DNA of 64,000 nt from Pseudarthrobacter sp. NamB4 (GTDB lineage Bacteria > Actinomycetota > Actinomycetes > Actinomycetales > Micrococcaceae). The position numbers were made by a program, and so were the translations under genes. Below the pieces are notes generated by a model. That model was not told where the DNA came from. It ran no database searches and worked only from the letters and a program-made list of their open reading frames with translations. Below are positions 54,607-64,000 of the stretch, piece by piece. The stretch's first letter is position 1. Each line of letters begins with the position of its first letter. Location of the stretch: the NCBI RefSeq assembly GCF_005796185.1, contig NZ_VAHM01000007.1:1-64000 (forward strand), read 5' to 3'.

Positions 54607-56049
54607 CTACAGGCCCTCGGCGTTGATCCGTGCCAGAAGCAGCGCTTCGGCGAGGATGGCCTTGCGGAAATCACCAAGGTGCAGGGACTCGTTGGCGCTG
54701 TGGGCGCGTGAGTCGGGATCCTCCACCCCGGTCACCAGGATCTGTACGTCCGGATACATCTCGGTGAGGTCGGCAATGAAGGGGATGGAACCGCCAATTC
54801 CTGTTTCCACCGCCGGCACCCCCCATGCCTCTCCCAGGGCCCACATGGCCGCTGAGGCCGCGGGGGAAGAAGTATCAGTCTGGAACGGGTTGCCGCTCTC
54901 CCCCGGGGTGAACGTAACCTTCGCTCCGAACGGAGCATTCACCTCCACGTGCCGGCGCACCGCGTCCATTGCCTCGCCGGGATCCTGCCCCGGCGCCAGG
55001 CGCAGGCTGAACTTCGCGCGTGCGGTGGGCAACAGGGTATTCGAGGCCGACTCCACGGAGGGAGCATCGAACCCGATGATGGACAGGGCGGGCTTGGTCC
55101 AGAGCCGCGAGGCGATGCTGCCCGACCCCGCCAGCCGGACGCCGTCGAGCACTGATGCATCAGCCCGGTAGTCCGCTTCGGGAAGTTCCACCGCGGCCGT
55201 ATCCTTTGCCACCAGTCCCTCGATGGCAACATTCCCCTCGTCATCGTGCAGGGTGGCAATGAGCCTGGACAGCAGCGTGGGCGCATCCAGTACGGGCCCG
55301 CCGTACATGCCCGAATGAACAGCGTGCTCAAGGACCTGGACCCCAATCGTGCCGTCCACGAGGCCCCTCAGGCTGGTGGTGAGGGCGGGGGTACCCACCT
55401 TCCAGTTGCTCGAGTCGGCCACGACGATGACGTCAGCCCGGAGCAGCTCCTGGTTGGCTTCCAGGAAGGATCGGAACGTCGGCGAGCCGGCTTCCTCTTC
55501 GCCTTCAAAAAAGAACGTCACGCCCAGGCCAAGTGTGCTGCCCAAAACTTCCGAAACTGCGGCGTACGCCGCTATGTGGGCCATGATGCCGGCTTTGTCG
55601 TCGGCGGCGCCCCGGCCGTACAGCCTCCCATCCTTCTCAACGGCCAGAAACGGCTCTGTTTCCCACAGGCTCCGGTCGCCTGTGGGCTGGACGTCGTGGT
55701 GGGCGTACAGGAGGATGGTCGGTTTACCCTCCGCGGCAGCCCGGGAAGCGACGACGGCGGGACCTCCCGGAGTGCCGTCCGGCTTGTCGCATGCAAGGAT
55801 CTGCACGTTGCCAACGCCAGCGTCGCGGAGCAGGTCCGCAACTGCTTCAGCACTGCGTTCCAAGGGTGCGCGTTCGAAGCTGGGCCAGGCTATGCCAGGA
55901 ATGGCAACGAGGTTCTTCAGGCGTTCCAGCATGCGCCCGAAGTCCTGGTCAATCGAGCTGCGGAGTTCTTCCGTCCAGCTGTTTTCGGCCAGGCCCGGGG
56001 ATGCGGTGCCTTTGGGGTTCTGCGGCATGGCAGTTGGCGATGAAGTCAT
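54607..56049 (-). CDS. M20 family dipeptidase/metallo-hydrolase
   Basis: A 480-residue zinc dipeptidase-type enzyme, distinct from the M20 protein at 1267. Metal-site motifs are ILLYAHHDVQPTG, YGRGAADDKAGIMAH with the bridging Asp, and FFEGEEEAGSPTF with the catalytic Glu. GIGGSIPFIADLTEMYP and AHSANESLHLGDF near the C-terminus carry the last ligand. It resembles carnosinase-like dipeptidases. Met at 56049 is chosen since TAATGT lies 7 nt upstream on the minus strand; the longer frame to 56124 overlaps the divergent gene's promoter. Confidence 0.9.
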   Translation of the reverse strand: MTSSPTAMPQNPKGTASPGLAENSWTEELRSSIDQDFGRMLERLKNLVAIPGIAWPSFERAPLERSAEAVADLLRDAGVGNVQILACDKPDGTPGGPAVVASRAAAEGKPTILLYAHHDVQPTGDRSLWETEPFLAVEKDGRLYGRGAADDKAGIMAHIAAYAAVSEVLGSTLGLGVTFFFEGEEEAGSPTFRSFLEANQELLRADVIVVADSSNWKVGTPALTTSLRGLVDGTIGVQVLEHAVHSGMYGGPVLDAPTLLSRLIATLHDDEGNVAIEGLVAKDTAAVELPEADYRADASVLDGVRLAGSGSIASRLWTKPALSIIGFDAPSVESASNTLLPTARAKFSLRLAPGQDPGEAMDAVRRHVEVNAPFGAKVTFTPGESGNPFQTDTSSPAASAAMWALGEAWGVPAVETGIGGSIPFIADLTEMYPDVQILVTGVEDPDSRAHSANESLHLGDFRKAILAEALLLARINAEGL

Positions 56050-56138
56050 GGCCGAAACATTACCCGCGTCACATCCAGCTGCGCCGGAGGGCCGGTGCGG
56101 GATGAATTCCGTCAGCCTCCGCAAGGTATTCTGGTCAG

Positions 56139-56741
56139 GTGTTCGGACGTAAGAAGGAAGCGCCCTCGGCGCAGCAAACAGTAGACCAAGAGGCTGCAGA
56201 AGCCGCGGCGGAGGCAGCCCGCGTGAGCGGCAAGGGTGCTCCCACGCCTACCCGGAAGGCACAGGAGGCAGCCCGCAGGCGCCCGCTGGTCCCGGAGGAC
56301 CGCAAAGCATCCAAGGCCGCCGAGCGCCAGGCAATTCAGGACCAGCGGCTGAAGATGCGCCAGGCCCTGGATACCGGGGACGAAAGATTCCTGCCGCTGC
56401 GTGACAAGGGCCCGCAGAAACGCTTTGCCCGCGATTTCGTGGATGCGCGGTTCAGCCTTGGCGAGTACCTGATGTTCGGTGCACTGGTCTTCGTCCTCGT
56501 GTCACTGGTGGTGCCGGCGTCCAGTGACCTGATGATCTACGTGCTGGGCGGTTTCTGGGTGATGTTCCTTGCCGTCTTTGTGGACGTGTTCGTCCTGTCC
56601 CGCCAGCTCCGCAAACGGTTGACCGCGAAATTCGGCGAGGTTGAACGCGGGACCGTCTGGTACGGCTCAATGCGTTCCCTGCAGTTCCGTAAGCTCCGGC
56701 TGCCCAAGCCCCAGGTCAAACGCGGGCAGTACCCTTCCTGA
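56139..56741 (+). CDS. DUF3043 domain membrane protein
   Basis: A 200-residue protein: a basic, Ala/Glu-rich N-terminal half (AQEAARRRPLVPEDRKASKAAERQAIQDQRLKM), the conserved RDKGPQKRFARDFVDARFSLGEYLMFGALV, two membrane helices, and a basic tail RKLRLPKPQVKRGQYPS. The function is unknown. GTG at 56139 follows TATTCT (56127-56132) by 6 nt. Confidence 0.85.
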   Translation: MFGRKKEAPSAQQTVDQEAAEAAAEAARVSGKGAPTPTRKAQEAARRRPLVPEDRKASKAAERQAIQDQRLKMRQALDTGDERFLPLRDKGPQKRFARDFVDARFSLGEYLMFGALVFVLVSLVVPASSDLMIYVLGGFWVMFLAVFVDVFVLSRQLRKRLTAKFGEVERGTVWYGSMRSLQFRKLRLPKPQVKRGQYPS

Positions 56742-56793
56742 ACCGACCACGTCCGGCTCAGGAAGAAGCCCGGAGGCACCATAAGAATCAGCA

Positions 56794-56824
56794 AAACCCC
56801 GGCGGGCGACCCGCCGGGGTTTTC
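56794..56824. terminator. Bidirectional terminator between the DUF3043 gene and pyrD
   Basis: A perfect 14-bp stem (arms 56794-56807 and 56811-56824, AAAACCCCGGCGGG) with a 3-nt loop lies between convergent genes. Confidence 0.92.
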
Positions 56825-56857
56825 ACTTTCAACGGTTCCAGGACCGCCCCAAAGAGT

Positions 56858-57928
56858 TCAGGACCGTCGGTTTTTCGCCAGCTCCCGGTTGATGCGGGCT
56901 GCCCAGAAGGGCCCCTCGTACAGGAAAGCCGTGTAGCCCTGGACCAGGGTTGCGCCGGCGTCCAGCCTGTCCTGCACGTCCTGCGCTGTTTCGACACCGC
57001 CGACGGCAACCAGGGTAAGCGCGTCTCCCGTGGTCTTCTTGAGCCGGCGCAGTACCTCCAGCGACCGCTTCTTCAGTGGAGCACCGGAAAGCCCGCCCGC
57101 ACCGCAATTCTCCACCTGCTCCATAGACGACGTCAGCCCCGTACGGGAGATGGTGGTGTTCGTGGCAATGATGCCGTCCAGCTTGAGGTCCAGCGCGAGG
57201 CGCGCGACGTCGTCGATATCCTCGTCGGCGAGATCGGGCGCGATCTTGACGAGCAGGGGGACGTGCCGTCCAGCTGCCCTGTCGGCTTCCCCGCCGACGG
57301 CGCTGAGCAGGGGGCGGAGTGACTCCACATCCTGCAGCAGCCGAAGCCCGGGGGTATTGGGCGAGCTTACATTGACCACCAGGTAGTCAGCAGCGGGCGC
57401 AAGGCTGCGGGCGCTGACGAGGTAGTCCTCAACAGCGTCTGCCAGTTCCACTGCCTTGGTCTTTCCGATATTGACGCCAATGATGGGGCGGACGCCGGGG
57501 TGCCGTCGCTGGAGCGCAGCACGGGCGGACCTGAGCCGGGGGGCGACGGCGGCGGCGCCGTCGTTGTTGAAGCCCATCCGATTGATGACGGCGCGGTCCT
57601 GGACCAGGCGGAATAATCGCGGCTTTTCGTTGCCCGGCTGGGCCTGTCCAGTGATGGTGCCCACTTCCACATGCCCAAACCCGAGTTCCGTCAGGGCCTC
57701 GATACCGTGCCCTTCCTTGTCAAAGCCGGCAGCAAGCCCGAACGGCGACGGAAAGGTGACGCCGAAAGCCGTCGTCTGCAGTGACGGGTCGGGTGCCGTC
57801 AGCTTCTCGAGGACCTTCCCCGCGCCCGAGCGATGCGCAAGCCTGATACCCGTGAACCCGATTTTGTGGGCGCGCTCGGCGTCCATCCATGAAAAGGCCA
57901 GCCTGAAAAAAGTGGGGTAAACGCGCAT
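56858..57928 (-). CDS. pyrD: Quinone-dependent dihydroorotate dehydrogenase
   Basis: A 356-residue class 2 DHODH oxidising dihydroorotate to orotate with FMN and the membrane quinone pool. The N-terminal helices ([23 protein letters not shown]) form the quinone tunnel. [47 protein letters not shown] and [11 protein letters not shown] line the FMN site; the base Ser of class 2 enzymes is in [34 protein letters not shown] binds the FMN phosphate. The start is the ATG at 57928; the frame extends much further upstream but over the divergent gene. Confidence 0.95.
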   Translation of the reverse strand: MRVYPTFFRLAFSWMDAERAHKIGFTGIRLAHRSGAGKVLEKLTAPDPSLQTTAFGVTFPSPFGLAAGFDKEGHGIEALTELGFGHVEVGTITGQAQPGNEKPRLFRLVQDRAVINRMGFNNDGAAAVAPRLRSARAALQRRHPGVRPIIGVNIGKTKAVELADAVEDYLVSARSLAPAADYLVVNVSSPNTPGLRLLQDVESLRPLLSAVGGEADRAAGRHVPLLVKIAPDLADEDIDDVARLALDLKLDGIIATNTTISRTGLTSSMEQVENCGAGGLSGAPLKKRSLEVLRRLKKTTGDALTLVAVGGVETAQDVQDRLDAGATLVQGYTAFLYEGPFWAARINRELAKNRRS

Positions 57929-58003
57929 GCCTCTAGTTTTCCGTCTTGGGGCCCGCAGGCCAAAACGCGCCCGACCAAAACCGGAGCGGATTAGCATAAA
58001 GCC

Positions 58004-59023
58004 ATGGAATGGCAGCAGGACATCCTGGGCGATGAATTCGAGTCCCATGCCTTCCTCGCCGCCGGGCCCGACGGCGTGGAGCGCACCGCCACCCTGGTCC
58101 GGTTCCGTCCGGCCGCCGTCACACTGCCTTCCCCTCCCCCGCGCGGCAGGGCGGTCCTTTTCCTGCACGGCTGGAGCGACTACTTCTTCAATATCGACCT
58201 GGCCCGCTTCTGGTCCTCGGCCGGTTATGACTTTTACGCACTTGACATGCACAACCACGGCCGCAGCCTGCGCCCGGACTTCCCGGGCGGCTACGTGGCC
58301 AACCTCGAGGACTACGACGCCGAGATCAACGCCGCCTGCCACCTGATCAACCAGGAGGGCGGCGACCCGTCTTTGACCGTCATGGGCCATTCGACGGGAG
58401 GGCTGGTGGCTGTCCTGTGGGCCAGCAGGCATCCGGACAAGGTGTCGCGGCTCGTGCTGAACAGCCCCTGGCTTGAGATGCATGGCAGTTCACTGGTCCG
58501 GCGGGCGGCGTCCAGCATGGTGGGGCCTGTTGCCCGGTTCCGTCCGGAGGCCGTGCTCCGGCTTCCGGAGCGGGGCTTCTATTGGCGGACCATCAGCAGT
58601 TCGGCCGACGGCGAGTGGTCCCTGGATGACCGTTACCGCCCACCGATGGCGTTTCCCGTGCGGGCGGGCTGGCTCAGTGCCGTGCTGGCCGGCCACACGA
58701 AGGTGGCGCGCGGGTTGGACATCGAGGTTCCCATCCTTGTCCTGCTGTCCCGCGGAAGCGCCAACGGGCTCTTCTGGTCGGAGGAGATGCGGCGGAGGGA
58801 TGCCGTCCTTGACGTCAACGTGATTGCTGCGCGTGCCCTCACCCTTGGCCGCACTGTAACCGTGGAACGGATCGACGGCGCGCTGCATGATGTGTTCCTC
58901 TCCCCCGCGGCGGTGCGTGCCGACGCGTACGCCCGCCTGGCGCGCTGGCTCAGGGCGTACGGCGATGGCGGGCCGCAGCCACCGGGAGCCGGGAACGAAG
59001 GGATGGGCAGGGAAGCGCGATGA
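58004..59023 (+). CDS. Alpha/beta hydrolase (monoacylglycerol lipase/lysophospholipase-like)
   Basis: A 339-residue hydrolase. Oxyanion-region sequence [11 protein letters not shown], nucleophile elbow [19 protein letters not shown] (Ser of GHSTGG), the acid near [14 protein letters not shown], and the His in [10 protein letters not shown] complete the triad. It resembles Serine aminopeptidase S33-type lipases. TAGCAT (57992-57997) is 6 nt before the ATG. A short fragment resembling its own C-terminus lies just downstream. Confidence 0.88.
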   Translation: MEWQQDILGDEFESHAFLAAGPDGVERTATLVRFRPAAVTLPSPPPRGRAVLFLHGWSDYFFNIDLARFWSSAGYDFYALDMHNHGRSLRPDFPGGYVANLEDYDAEINAACHLINQEGGDPSLTVMGHSTGGLVAVLWASRHPDKVSRLVLNSPWLEMHGSSLVRRAASSMVGPVARFRPEAVLRLPERGFYWRTISSSADGEWSLDDRYRPPMAFPVRAGWLSAVLAGHTKVARGLDIEVPILVLLSRGSANGLFWSEEMRRRDAVLDVNVIAARALTLGRTVTVERIDGALHDVFLSPAAVRADAYARLARWLRAYGDGGPQPPGAGNEGMGREAR

Positions 59024-59071
59024 CCGCCCGCACCGGGCGGGACACTGCTGAGGCACTCCGGAAACCGCGGG

Positions 59072-59128
59072 GTGCGGGAGGAGGCCTACAGGGACCTGGC
59101 CGCGTGGCTGAGGGGCTACCCCGCCTGA
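59072..59128 (+). pseudogene. Remnant of a second hydrolase C-terminus
   Basis: The frame reads [18 protein letters not shown] then a stop. The upstream hydrolase has [17 protein letters not shown] at the same place in its own C-terminus. No hydrolase body precedes the fragment. It is probably what remains after deletion between tandem copies. It overlaps the uppS end by 13 nt. Confidence 0.4.
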
Positions 59129-59979
59129 GCATTGGCCCCGGACGTGCCCGGGGTGGAGGTGCCTGCGGGTGCCGCATCCACTGCCCCGCCATAACGGCGG
59201 TCGCGTTGCGCGTACTCTTCAACGGCCGCCCAGAGCGTCCGGCGGTCCACGTCGGGCCACAGGATGTCCATGAAGACGAACTCCGCGTAAGCGGACTGCC
59301 AGAGCAGGAAGTTGGACAGCCGCTGCTCGCCCGAGCTGCGCAGGAAAAGATCCACGTCGGGCAGGTCGGGCTCGTCAAGGTATTTTTGGATGGTCCGTTC
59401 GGTAACGGCCCCCGGCTTGAGCCTGCCCGCAGCCACTTCCTCGGCGATGGCGGACACAGCATCGGTAATCTCCGCGCGGCCGCCGTAATTCACACACATG
59501 GTCAACGTGCAGGTGCTGTTGCCTGCCGTGAATTCCTCGGCCTCCTCCAGCTCCTTGATGACCGAACCCCAAAGCCGCGGGCGCCGTCCGGCCCAGCGCA
59601 CGCGCACACCCCATTCGTCGAGTTGGTTTCTTTGGCGGCGCAGCACGTCCTTGTTAAATCCCATCAGGAACCGGACTTCCTCGGGCGACCGGCGCCAGTT
59701 CTCCGTGGAGAAGGCGTAGACGCTGACGTACTCGATGCCCAGCTCGATGGCCCCTGCCATCACGTCGAGCAGCGCCGGTTCCCCTGCCTTGTGCCCTTCG
59801 ATCCTTGGCAGGCCGCGCTGGTTGGCCCAGCGGCCGTTGCCGTCCATTACGACGGCGACGTGCCGGGGGATGAATTCTGCCGGGATGGAGGGCGGCAGCG
59901 CCCCGGAGGGATGCGGATACGGTGCAACCACCGGGTGGGTGCGCTTTCGGGACGCGGTGTTCTTCTTGCCGAGGGCCAC
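59116..59979 (-). CDS. uppS: Isoprenyl transferase (cis-prenyl diphosphate synthase) UppS
   Basis: A 287-residue cis-prenyltransferase making the long-chain polyprenyl diphosphate carrier for cell-wall synthesis. Motifs are [26 protein letters not shown] with the catalytic Asp, [16 protein letters not shown], and [27 protein letters not shown] with the conserved RxSG. About 45 N-terminal and 20 C-terminal residues are extra and low-complexity. GTG at 59979 starts 2 nt after the recO stop, so translation is coupled. uppP at the left of the window acts on its product. Confidence 0.94.
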   Translation of the reverse strand: MALGKKNTASRKRTHPVVAPYPHPSGALPPSIPAEFIPRHVAVVMDGNGRWANQRGLPRIEGHKAGEPALLDVMAGAIELGIEYVSVYAFSTENWRRSPEEVRFLMGFNKDVLRRQRNQLDEWGVRVRWAGRRPRLWGSVIKELEEAEEFTAGNSTCTLTMCVNYGGRAEITDAVSAIAEEVAAGRLKPGAVTERTIQKYLDEPDLPDVDLFLRSSGEQRLSNFLLWQSAYAEFVFMDILWPDVDRRTLWAAVEEYAQRDRRYGGAVDAAPAGTSTPGTSGANAQAG

Positions 59980-59981
59980 TG

Positions 59982-60734
59982 TCAGCTTCGCTCCACATGT
60001 TTGAGGGACTTCAGGACTCGTTCGAGGTGCCATTGCAGGTAGGCCGCCACCAGGCCGGCAGCCTCCTTCCGGTGCACCGGGAGGGACTGGTCCGCCGTGG
60101 CCCAGTTGCCGGACAGCAGGGCCGCGAGCAGGGCCACCGTTTCAGGCGCCGGAGCCGGGGACCCGGGTGGCCTGCAGCCACTGCAGACCATTCCTCCCAA
60201 GGGCGCGGAGAAAGCGGAGTGCGGGCCTGGCGTCCCGCAGCGGGCACAGGCGGTGAAGCTGGGCGCCCAGCCGCCGGTGGCCACGGCCCGCAGGAGGTAG
60301 GAATCGAGGATCAGCCCCGCAGCGTGCTCATCCCGGCTCAGTGCGGCGAGTGCACCCACCAGCAGGGTGTACTGCGCCGTTCCGGCCTCACCGTCCACGT
60401 CGGTGAGCTTCTCTGCAGTCTCGGTCATTGCCGCCGCTACCGTGTAACGGGCGTAATCGGCCGCGATGCTGCCGCCATATGCGCCCTTGGCCACGGCCTG
60501 GGTGACAATGTCCAGGTTCCGTCCGGACACCAACTGGAGATCGGCCACCATGAAGGGTTCAAGCCGTGCCCCGAACCGGCTGCTGGTGCGCCGGACACCT
60601 TTGGCGACGGCACGCACCTGGCCGTGGTGCTTGGTCAGCAGCGTGATGATGCGGTCCGCCTCGCCCAGCTTGTGGGTTCGAAGCACGACGGCGTCGTCCC
60701 GGTAAGCGCGGGAGGCGAAAGAGTGTTGGGCCAC
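59982..60734 (-). CDS. recO: DNA repair protein RecO
   Basis: A 250-residue recombination mediator that loads RecA with RecR. The N-terminal OB fold ([57 protein letters not shown]) is clear. A zinc-finger pair, CARCGTPG and CSGC, lies in the helical C-terminal domain. GTG start. uppS follows directly, a common actinobacterial pairing. Confidence 0.94.
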   Translation of the reverse strand: MAQHSFASRAYRDDAVVLRTHKLGEADRIITLLTKHHGQVRAVAKGVRRTSSRFGARLEPFMVADLQLVSGRNLDIVTQAVAKGAYGGSIAADYARYTVAAAMTETAEKLTDVDGEAGTAQYTLLVGALAALSRDEHAAGLILDSYLLRAVATGGWAPSFTACARCGTPGPHSAFSAPLGGMVCSGCRPPGSPAPAPETVALLAALLSGNWATADQSLPVHRKEAAGLVAAYLQWHLERVLKSLKHVERS

Positions 60735-60824
60735 GCCTTTATCTTCCCATTCTTTGCGGGTACGGCTTCCCGCATGCCTGCTGGGCCGCCGCGGCAGGTC
60801 CGCGGTGGCGCAACAGGGCGGCGG

Positions 60825-62594
<1,770 letters not shown>

Positions 62595-62622
62595 TTAAAA
62601 GGGTGGCCGGGCAACACAAACT

Positions 62623-62673
62623 CCGCAGCGAGGGTGGGCCTTGCGCTAGATCGCGTCTGAGGCCTCGCCGCGG
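62623..62673 (-). promoter_or_regulatory. leuA leader RNA pairing element
   Basis: On the minus-strand RNA, CCGCGGCGAGG (62673-62663), which is the Cys-Arg-Gly-Glu-Ala part of the leader peptide gene, can pair over 11 bp (one G-U) with CCTCGCTGCGG (62633-62623) downstream. A ribosome at the Leu codons or at the stop would expose or cover the left arm. This couples leucine supply to folding upstream of leuA. Confidence 0.65.
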
Positions 62674-62702
62674 CAGCTAAGAAGAAGGAGCTCTGCACGC
62701 AC
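62646..62702 (-). CDS. leuL: leuA leader peptide (leucine attenuator uORF)
   Basis: An 18-codon frame encodes VRAELLLLSCRGEASDAI, with four consecutive Leu codons (CTC CTT CTT CTT), then a TAG stop 81 nt before leuA. Leader peptides with Leu runs before actinobacterial leuA have been proposed from comparative work, so this is a recognised type. TACCCT (62714-62709) is exactly 6 nt before the GTG, so the leader itself looks leaderless. Confidence 0.8.
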   Translation of the reverse strand: MRAELLLLSCRGEASDAI

Positions 62703-62819
62703 CTTTTGAGGGTAACACGGGTGCGTAAGATGAAGGGGCACTACCGTCAGCAAAGTCCACCATGCAGACGCTGCGCGGGGAATTCTCCCCTGCATGGCTC
62801 TTCATCAGAAGGAGTTTCA

Positions 62820-64000
62820 GTGCCCATTTCGGGGATCGACCTGTCCACTATTGATCACACGGTCCGCCCGCAGGATGACCTTTACCAGCACGTCAACGGA
62901 GCATGGCTGAAGGCCACGGAGATCCCCGATGACCGGCCGCTCGAGGGGACGTTCACGGCCCTCCGCGACGGTTCCGAGATCGCGGTCCGCGACATCATCG
63001 AGGAAGCAGCCGCCAAGGGTGACGCCGCCACCGGGATCGAGCGCAAGATCGGCGACCTCTACACCAGCTTCATGGACGAGGCAGCAGTGGAAGCCAAGGG
63101 CATGGAACCGATCCGTGGGCGCCTTGCGGAGGTGTTTGCCACCACCTCCATTGCGGAACTCGTCGCCCTGGCCGGCCGGCTGTTCCGCGCCGATGTCGGC
63201 GGGCTCTTCTACATCTACCCGGCCCCGGACGCGGGCAACCCGGACCGGGTCCTGCTGTACACCGGGCAGGGCGGCCTCGGACTTCCGGATGAGTCCTACT
63301 ACCGCGAAGAAAAGTTCCTGCCGATGGTCACGGCCTATGCCGGGCACGTGCAGACAATGCTGGACCTGGCGGGCGTTGCCGACGCGGGTGCCGCCGCAGA
63401 GCGTGTGGTGCAGCTGGAAACCAAGCTGGCGTCCCACCACTGGGACAACGTCACCCTGCGCAACCCTCAGAAGACCTACAACCTGAAAACAGCGGAGGAG
63501 GCGTCCGAACTGTTCCCGCTGCTGGGCACTTGGTTCGATGCTGCAGGGATCGACAAGGAAAAACGGCAGGAAATCGTGGTGAGCACTCCGCCGTTCTTCA
63601 ACGGCGCAGCCGCCCTCCTCGATTCTGAACCACTGGAGCACTGGCAGGAATGGCTTGCCCTGCGGGTGGTGAGTGCAGCGGCTCCGTACCTTTCCTCGGC
63701 CTTCGTGGATGCCAATTTCGCCTTCTACGGAACCACTATCAGCGGCACTCCCCGGAACAAGGACCGCTGGAAGCGGGGTGTTGCCGTCGTCGAGGCAGCG
63801 CTGGGCGAGGCCGTGGGCCAGATATATGTCGCCCGGCACTTTCCCGAGTCCCATAAAGCGCGGATGCAGACGCTCGTTGCCAATCTCATCGAGGCTTACC
63901 GCCGCAGCATTACCGGGGTCGATTGGATGGGGGAAGCAACCAAAGCCGAGGCGCTGCGGAAGTTGGAGGGTTTCCGGGCCAAGATCGGATACCCGGACCA
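62820..64000 (+). CDS. M13 family metallopeptidase (neprilysin-like), C-terminus outside window
   Basis: The first 393 residues of a large M13 zinc endopeptidase. ISGIDLSTIDHTVRPQDDLYQHVNGAWLKATEIPDDR is the typical start (peptidase M13 N-domain). It continues with KIGDLYTSFMDEAAVEAKGMEP, LGLPDESYYREEKFLPMVTAYAGHV and FVDANFAFYGTTISGTPRNKDRWKRGV. The HExxH zinc motif would come after the window edge. No signal peptide is seen, so it is probably cytosolic in this lineage. GTG follows AGAAGGAG. It is divergent from leuA. Confidence 0.93.
   Translation, partial: MPISGIDLSTIDHTVRPQDDLYQHVNGAWLKATEIPDDRPLEGTFTALRDGSEIAVRDIIEEAAAKGDAATGIERKIGDLYTSFMDEAAVEAKGMEPIRGRLAEVFATTSIAELVALAGRLFRADVGGLFYIYPAPDAGNPDRVLLYTGQGGLGLPDESYYREEKFLPMVTAYAGHVQTMLDLAGVADAGAAAERVVQLETKLASHHWDNVTLRNPQKTYNLKTAEEASELFPLLGTWFDAAGIDKEKRQEIVVSTPPFFNGAAALLDSEPLEHWQEWLALRVVSAAAPYLSSAFVDANFAFYGTTISGTPRNKDRWKRGVAVVEAALGEAVGQIYVARHFPESHKARMQTLVANLIEAYRRSITGVDWMGEATKAEALRKLEGFRAKIGYPD

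Overview
The window is GC-rich actinobacterial chromosome, most like Arthrobacter/Pseudarthrobacter (Micrococcaceae). The evidence is a complete Pup-proteasome locus, mycothiol ligase MshC, RbpA, a cytochrome bc1-aa3 branch with a di-haem QcrC, a naturally fused PafBC regulator, and gene order that broadly follows the mycobacterial chromosome (pafA-pafBC-tatAC-helY, ppm1/rbpA, trpD/ctaE-qcrCAB, ctaDC). Genus assignment is inference from gene content; no database was searched.

Layout. 1-1100: the end of an integrated element, with a tyrosine recombinase gene reading out of the window beside tRNA-Leu(GAG) and a pair of 21-bp-spaced repeats. 1.2-11.6 kb: housekeeping genes (M20 peptidase, acyl-CoA dehydrogenase, aldo/keto reductase, UppP, MshC, PAC2, HAD, M50 protease, TrmI). 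11.6-26.4 kb: the protein-turnover island arc-dop-pup-prcB-prcA-pafA, two FKBP isomerases, pafBC, tatA-tatC and the helicase helY. 26.4-32.9 kb: amidohydrolase, ppm1, rbpA (with a SigR-type promoter), SPFH/NfeD pair, rRNA methyltransferase-like gene and peptide deformylase. 33.2-36.3 kb: a three-gene secondary-metabolite operon (type III polyketide synthase, methyltransferase, FAD monooxygenase). 36.3-43 kb: a sparse accessory stretch with a TetR gene and operator, two frameshifted pseudogenes (a lipase-like hydrolase and a zinc metalloprotease), a BTAD regulator and small hypotheticals. 43-54 kb: respiratory genes (ctaE-qcrCAB and ctaF/D/C) flanking a DasR-like GntR regulator and a divergent HPr gene that share a dre-like operator. 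54-64 kb: ErpA-like protein, M20 dipeptidase, pyrD, alpha/beta hydrolase, uppS, recO, leuA with a leucine leader peptide and RNA pairing element, and the start of an M13 metallopeptidase.

A regulatory theme runs through the whole window. Many genes have a TANNNT hexamer exactly 6 (sometimes 7) bases before the start codon and no Shine-Dalgarno sequence, which is what leaderless transcription would look like. The pup-proteasome genes instead have ordinary ribosome binding sites and translational overlaps.

I found no CRISPR array, no intact insertion sequence and no clearly new multi-gene system. The best leads are the leuA leader switch, the leaderless-promoter pattern, the polyketide operon with its possible TetR link, the dre site between the GntR and HPr genes, and the decaying accessory region.
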